Shown here one piece after another: positions 58,701-64,000 of a DNA stretch of 64,000 nt. The DNA is from Chondrosia reniformis (taxonomy: Eukaryota > Porifera > Demospongiae > Chondrillida > Chondrillidae). Each line of letters begins with the position of its first letter. Position 1 is the first letter of the stretch. The notes beneath the pieces were generated by a model that worked only from the letters and a program-made list of their open reading frames with translations, made no database searches and was not told where the DNA came from. The DNA is taken from positions 1,302,001 to 1,366,000 of the forward strand of contig OX359195.1 of the NCBI GenBank assembly GCA_947172415.1, written 5' to 3'. The translations under genes were made by a program, and so were the position numbers.

Positions 58701-60560
58701 CTTACTACAAAACGTCCATGGTATCTTTGACGCAAATATGCGGCACTCGCTATTGAAGATACCTAATTAATTGATGCAAATATGCGTCACTCGTGCATAA
58801 AGGGTTAACAGGTACAAGTAAACATACAATGTTGGAGGTCTGGTTGGTGCCTGTAGTCGTTGAATCTTTGGACTGACTGGTGGATGGACCTACCAACCAT
58901 ATGTAGAACAGAAAGTGATTGAGACATGAAAAACTTTTAATAAAATATATATCATGAGATGAGAATGAATACTTGTGGTTTATGATATCATAAATTTTCG
59001 GCATAGATAATAGTAATACTAAATATATACATATATATCTTCTAAAGATAGTAATTTGATATATAAATGACCACACCCACAGCTATATCCTCACCTTGTA
59101 GAAACTGGTCAATCAGTTGAGCTAGTTCTTGATGTCCGTCATGTGTAGTGTCATCCTTCAGTGCTGCAGAGAGAGCTCCAAGTTTCCTTGTAGAAGGGTC
59201 TCCATCCAAGAGACTGTACAGGAACCTGTTAGCATCCTCCAACTGGGGACAAGCTTGAAGTCTCTGGAACTCTCCAACTGAAATGACATTAGCTGCTCTT
59301 AGAGAAGCACCAACTCTTTTGAAATCACATCTCCCAAGAAATGAAGGGACAGTCTCACTGAGGAACTCTCTAACAACATCTACATACATACATTCATTGG
59401 TATATAAAAAAAGTATTTATTGACCAGAACTTGAACATTTTAATAAGTTATACAACTGTTTGACTCACTTGTGATGGTTGCTGTCTGGTCTGCAGTTTGG
59501 CTGACTTGTGGTTCTGTCTGGTCTGCAGTTTGACTGACTTGTAGTTCTGTCTGGTCTGCAGTTTGACTGACTTGTGGTTCTGTCTGGTCTGCAGTTTGAC
59601 TGACTTGTGGTTCTGTCTGGTCTGCAGTTTGACTGACTTGTGGTTCTGTCTGGTCTGCAGTTTGACTGACTTGTGGTTCTGTCTGGTCTGCAGTTTGACT
59701 GACTTGTGGTTCTGTTTGGGATAACTCTGATGACTCACATTCTCCTAATAAAGTAAAGAACATTCTATTCATTTCACTTGCACTTCTCCTTTAAACATTC
59801 TCAAATAAAAATGGCGGTTAGATAATGGTCTGGCCTATGGAGAACCAACTCAGTATATAGGATCTACATGGTGGAACTAGCTCTATACTGACACTACTCA
59901 ATACAGACTAGTGATCATGGTGTAGATTAAATCCACATTGAGTTATGTGGACATTACTATATAACCAATTGTTAACACTATTACATGTGACACTCACCAT
60001 CACTGTATTTCGGTTTCTTAGAAAGTGGAACAGAGTCTTCTAAACAAGTGATTAAAAAGGAAGGAAATAAAATCCCAAACATTCTCATGGAGTAATTTGA
60101 GTTATAATTAGACTATCTAAGACTAATTGTTCTAACGGATTTTCAATCCTTACATCTTTCAATCACTGGAGAGATTGTCAATTCTTATTTATATAATGCA
60201 CTGAATAAAACAGTTGTGGTTTAACAAATCATCCAAGAAGGTTTACTGACCTGGTAGGAACTGTTTCACTAGTTCAGCCAGTCTCCTGTGACCTCTGTGA
60301 GTAGTGTCCTTCTGTAGTGCATCACAGAGAGCCTCCAGTTTGTCACAACAAGGATCTCCTTCAAGGAGACTGTACAGGAACCTGTTAGCATCCTCCCACT
60401 TCTGATAGTCCCTCAGAGTCTTACATTCATCAGCTGAGACAACATTAGCTACTCTCAGGTGAACTGCCACTCTTCTCAAGTCACACCACTCGAGGGCTGG
60501 ATGGAAAAACTTCTGAAGGAACTCCCTCACTTCTCTGGGAGATATCTCGGTGGAAGCCAT
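52733..60560 (-). CDS. NLR3: CARD-CARD-NACHT-LRR receptor
   Basis: Minus-strand model: CARD-like exon 60251-60560 (MASTEISPREVREFL), linker 59469-59744 (seven 11-aa repeats), second CARD-like exon 59095-59379 (VVREFLSETVPSF; ANVISVGEF), short linker 58828-58889, and NACHT exon 56423-58076 (same 1,654-nt length as NLR1). LRR exons lie near 56108-56226, 55875-55971, 55445-55641, 54886-55016, 54530-54708, 53660-53819, 53207-53415 and 52733-53010. NACHT motifs are GEPGIGKSS, LFIMDGYDEF and FIITSRPRA. Where NLR1 has a DEATH-like exon, this gene has a second CARD. In the last exon TAG at 52897-52899 replaces TTG (NLR), removing about 55 carboxy-terminal residues; the rest is open. Expected to be a cytosolic innate sensor; ligand unknown. 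Confidence 0.82.
58186..58804. mobile_element. 619-bp TTAA-flanked element, piggyBac-like non-autonomous
   Basis: The ends are ccctttatgcgcgag and its inverse ctcgtgcataaaggg, with TTAA on both sides (58182-58185 and 58805-58808). TTAA target duplication with CCCTTT termini fits the piggyBac superfamily. The subterminal unit gcaaatatgcg-cactcg repeats near the right end. There is no transposase frame; a 63-codon ORF is chance. It lies in the NLR3 intron, 23 bp from a splice donor. Confidence 0.85.
59484..59730 (-). repeat. 33-bp in-frame repeat in NLR3 linker (7 units)
   Basis: Seven units encode TEPQVSQTADQ (one TELQ) between the two CARD-like exons. The linker exon is 132 bp longer than in NLR1, which is exactly four units. 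Confidence 0.9.
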
Positions 60561-61773
60561 ACCTACAGTAAAGTTATAGTATTAAGAGGTTGTCTGGTCA
60601 GATCAAGCAGTAGTCCAACAACAGTCAGTTAATGGAAATAGACAATAGGAAATTTAAATTACAAATAATGTTGAATGGATCTTAGACCTGATTCAACTAA
60701 CCTTCAACTCAACTAAAAAGAGGTCTCGTCCTTTCGACCAGAGACACGTCAACGCTTAGTTAACGTTCAGGATAAAAGACGATGTCTTAGAGAGAAACAA
60801 GTACAAGCGGAAGAGCGTAGATCTACTTACGAGGGCGTACTCACGGGGATTCCCCTCGGCTGACCTCAATTGGGACAGTGCGGCGATAAGCTTAAGGACA
60901 GACGTATATATACAGTACGTAACTGGAGTAAAGCCCGCCTTCGTGATCAGTGTACGTATATAGAATATCCGAATTCGAATTATTTCTAACACTAGAGCAC
61001 CAACTTCTTCTGTGAATGTAATGAAACTCTGGAGAAGAGATATAGTTGGCTATAGCTATACTCATGATCAATTTATATGTCACGTGACTTGGAGCAGTGG
61101 TGACTATGAACCATGCATGTTACTGTATGCACGAATTCTCTTCTCCACAATTATTGTATATTTCCTTTGCTTACGTAAACTGTATGTTCAACTGTAATAC
61201 TTGTGGTTTGATTATCACTTCATGTATGAAGAACTTGAGCTAGCAAATATATTATGTGGATATCTGCATGTGAGTGTTGATACCAATTGCAATTATTAAG
61301 TCTTACCAATCTCTAACCATTAATTTTGGGTGCTACAATTTGATGTACATTTGGTACTGATATTCTAGCAAATGGAGAGCTATGAAGGTAATTTATATGC
61401 TCCATGGCTATGTAGATATATTACATACGTACATATTATATTCTGCAATAGCAATCACTATACAAAAGATGAAGAGAGTGTTTTAGCAAAATGTTCAGTC
61501 AGGCAAAGGCAGGTTAATATAGTTATGCATGTAGTAAGTCAGTCAAAATCAGTATCACTGAATACCTATAAAATGTAAGAGAATACATGTTTACAAACTG
61601 TAATTTATACATATGTACATATGTGTTTCTATTAATTGCATACTATTAAAAAGGGAAAACAATACCTTATTAAACAACTACCGAATCATATAGACACTCG
61701 ATATATTATATCTACAGAAGTATTTATACACTTAATACATGTACGTATATATCAGATACAAACAGGTACGTAC
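60561..61773 (-). promoter_or_regulatory. NLR3 upstream region with conserved E-box
   Basis: Homologous to 23,412-24,795 without the 132-bp hairpin. GTCACGTGAC lies at 61079-61088. Short ORFs on both strands are not shared in frame with unit 1. It ends at the last exon of the kinase. Confidence 0.5.
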
Positions 61774-64000
61774 TTCCATTAAATTCTTAGGTGCCACTGA
61801 TAGAGACTTGATCAATTCATTAGAACTTTCACTTGGTGTCTTGTTCAAGCTAATCTCTCTCAAACTGATGGGAGATGACGTGTCTCTAAAATGTTCTGAT
61901 CTGAATCTATGAAATCATTAAAACCAACAAAGAACATACATAAAGAAATATGTAAACTGATAGAAATTATCACTTGGAGATATTATACCTGCAAGTAATT
62001 ACACCAACCAAGTTACCAAAATCTGATCTTGGTTGGGGGACCAATGTCCTATTAAATGTGTGCACATGCATACAAACGTATAGTGTAAAATACATGTATT
62101 TATCGTTAGCTACACTGTGCCTACATACATAGTAGAGAATATATACATGGTAAAAGATTCATTCTAAATATGCTAGAAAAGAAGATTTCACTTCTATTAA
62201 ATAAAGCCCAACACTTTAAAGTTCAAGTGTATGCAATATTACATCAAATTAAAAACAGAGGAACTGGGAGACTGGAGAGAGGGACTGACAGAGGGAACAA
62301 TGCAGTGTATATCACCATGGTAACTAATTAATACTCACTGTGCATGAAATGAAGGCATGTGACTTGGAGTATCATCCATGATGTCACTGTCGCTGTCTGC
62401 CAACTCTCCAAAGTTCAGAGGAATAGGAGGGCCACAGTAGAGTGGGGACGGCTCCACAGCAGGGCTCTGCAGCCAGGACCTCTCCACAGTGGAGGGACCA
62501 CTGTTGTCAGAGCTGCTACCGTTGAGTTGGAAGAGGTGGGAATCCTCTTCATCAGAATGGAGAAAGGGACAGTCTTCAGTTGTCAGGTGGAATGAGGCGT
62601 CTCCTTGTGGTAGCACTAACTTGGGACGACAGTACTGACCTGAAAGAATAGAGAATGCATTATGAGCTTTTGTAGGCTTGCTTTACATACTTTACTAGAG
62701 TGTTGTGGAAGACAATGCAACAGTATTCCAAGTTGTATGACAAGTGTATATAGTAAGCAACATTACCTGTGTCCTCTAATTCTTTGTCTTCCAACTACAG
62801 GGAAGGCACAAGTTAATCATTAAATGAATACACTTGATTTATTCACTGAGTATGTACGTATGAGTAAACTTACCATTTTGATAAAGGGACACTGTAGAAT
62901 GTCATCCGTAGTAGGTCTTGCTGGAGGGCTAGGCTGCATCATTTGACCAATCAAATGGCTCATATTACTGGACAGGTTCCTCCTAAATTCCTCTGGAATG
63001 CAGCCACTGCGCAGACTATGCCAAAGTGGTCCATTTCCAGGTAACTCTAGATCACTTGCTACCTCCAGAATGCTAGCTCCTAAGCTAAAAGTCATAACCA
63101 ATATATACGTAGGTATAAGAAGTACTTCCAACATAATAAAAGGTTCACCCAAGTATCTGTGCATGCTAGATGTGTGATCAAGGTGTTTGAAAAGTATGCA
63201 CATTTGAAAGTTTAAAACCACACAGGAAGTATGTAACCATTAATCAAAGTACACGCAATCAGTACATCAATACCACCAGTGTTACCTGAATATGTCAGCA
63301 GTAGGACCAAAGTGTCCTTGTAGCAGCTCTGGTGCCATGTACTTGGGATCACCTTCTTGTGCATGTTGCATGTCTTGTTTGCTATCCAACGAGACAACCA
63401 GTCCAAAGTCTCCAAGTTTACAAGTCCAACCGTCCTCACCAATAAATATGTTGGCTGGCTTTATGTCAAAGTGACACAACCTGTACGTCTGAAGGTGCTT
63501 CAAACCCTACCAATTGGCATTGCTTAATATTAATACCATTGTCAGTATATATATATAACAGTCTATCAGATACATAAGGTACGTATACAGGGTTACTATA
63601 GGTATAACAGTCTATGAGCTACATAAGGTACATATACAGGGTTACTATAGGTATAACAGTCTAAGAGATACATACAGGGTTAGTATAACAGTCTATACTG
63701 ACCTTAGTCAGATCAATCATAAATTTGATAGCAACCTTCTCATCAAGTCTGCCATATAAATCAGCATATTCTGCTAGCGTCATCAGACACAGTTCCATTT
63801 GGATGTACAGTCGATGTCTCTCCTCCCAAGCTCTGTCGAACCTCAAGCAGTTCGGATGGTAAGGCAGCTTTTCATGTTTCTCAACCTCTACCAGCTTCTT
63901 CTTCCTAATAAGGAAAGACCATAGAATACACCTTTTAATTATGCAGAATGTGCAACTGGTCCATTTTGATCACTTCCTACTTTAGAATCTGGTTATACAT
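61774..64000 (-). CDS. PKMYT1: PKMYT1-like protein kinase, copy 2 (5' end outside window)
   Basis: Minus-strand exons are 63703-63904 ([25 protein letters not shown]), 63286-63506 ([20 protein letters not shown], then [17 protein letters not shown] and [14 protein letters not shown]), 62874-63084 ([20 protein letters not shown]-type end), a 28-nt exon near 62,768-62,795, 62339-62639 (Ser/Asp/Glu-rich tail) and 61774-61906. Catalytic D (HFDIKPAN), DFG and the MAPELLQG motif are all present, and the missing base of copy 1 is present here. PKMYT1 kinases restrain CDK1 before mitosis; the [21 protein letters not shown] and LGASILEVA motifs favour PKMYT1 over WEE1. The amino-terminal lobe with the glycine loop lies beyond position 64,000. 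Confidence 0.83.

Noticed and set aside
22447-59738. Alternative frame in the NLR3 linker reading NHKSVKLQTRQ repeats
   Set aside because: It is a frame shadow of the 33-bp repeat. The TEPQVSQTADQ frame fits the exon phases of both NLRs.
1-64000. CRISPR arrays, bacterial operons, tRNA or rRNA genes
   Set aside because: The tandem repeats have no unique spacers and the genes are spliced. I recognised no cloverleaf or rRNA sequence by eye, although a tRNA scan was not possible.

Overview
The window is AT-rich animal DNA with multi-exon genes, short introns and GT/AG splice sites. The repertoire is CARD/DEATH-NACHT-LRR receptors (NLRs), a PKMYT1-type kinase, an FNBP4-type WW protein, and a nuclease-like plus kinase-like family. 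This best fits a sponge, plausibly a demosponge such as Amphimedon, in which NLR expansion is known. The organism is inferred from gene content only.

The window is dominated by a tandem segmental duplication with a period of about 37.15 kb: position 1 onward matches about 37,148 onward. Unit 1 (1-37,147) holds FNBP4-like copy 1 (1,265-6,505), nuclease-kinase genes RK1 (7,108-8,827) and RK2 (10,332-12,067, frameshifted), FNBP4-like copy 2 (3' half, 12,442-15,587), NLR1 (minus, 15,997-23,411) and a PKMYT1-like kinase (minus, 24,796-27,462). It ends with an extra segment: a non-LTR retrotransposon remnant (28,330-29,262), FNBP4-like copy 3 (29,263-32,156), an NLR 3' fragment (32,997-34,050) and RK3 (34,646-36,371). 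Unit 2 holds FNBP4-like copy 4 (38,423-43,654), RK4 (44,260-45,986), FNBP4-like copy 5 (48,120-51,933), NLR3 (minus, 52,733-60,560) and a second PKMYT1-like kinase (minus, 61,774 to the window end).

Genes with a coherent splice model and open frames are RK1, RK3, RK4, NLR1, NLR3 (apart from a stop in its last exon) and the visible part of the second kinase. All five FNBP4-like copies carry lesions or are truncated. The first kinase has a 1-nt deletion inside its catalytic-loop exon, and RK2 has a 4-nt insertion.

The RK family is the most interesting protein family here. It is a roughly 527-residue, two-exon protein with a PD-(D/E)XK-like segment (D131, E149, but EVH in place of ExK) followed by a kinase-fold segment (HLD, PNI, IDFE). 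The arrangement resembles nuclease-kinase effectors of the Crinkler type. Its copies differ mostly in one mosaic block, and the RK3 promoter has been swapped. The other notable features are two minisatellites built from splice sites (acceptors in FNBP4 intron 1, donors at the end of exon 5), a CARD-for-DEATH exchange between the two NLRs through phase-symmetric exons, and several clean hairpin or TIR elements whose empty sites are visible in the sister copy.
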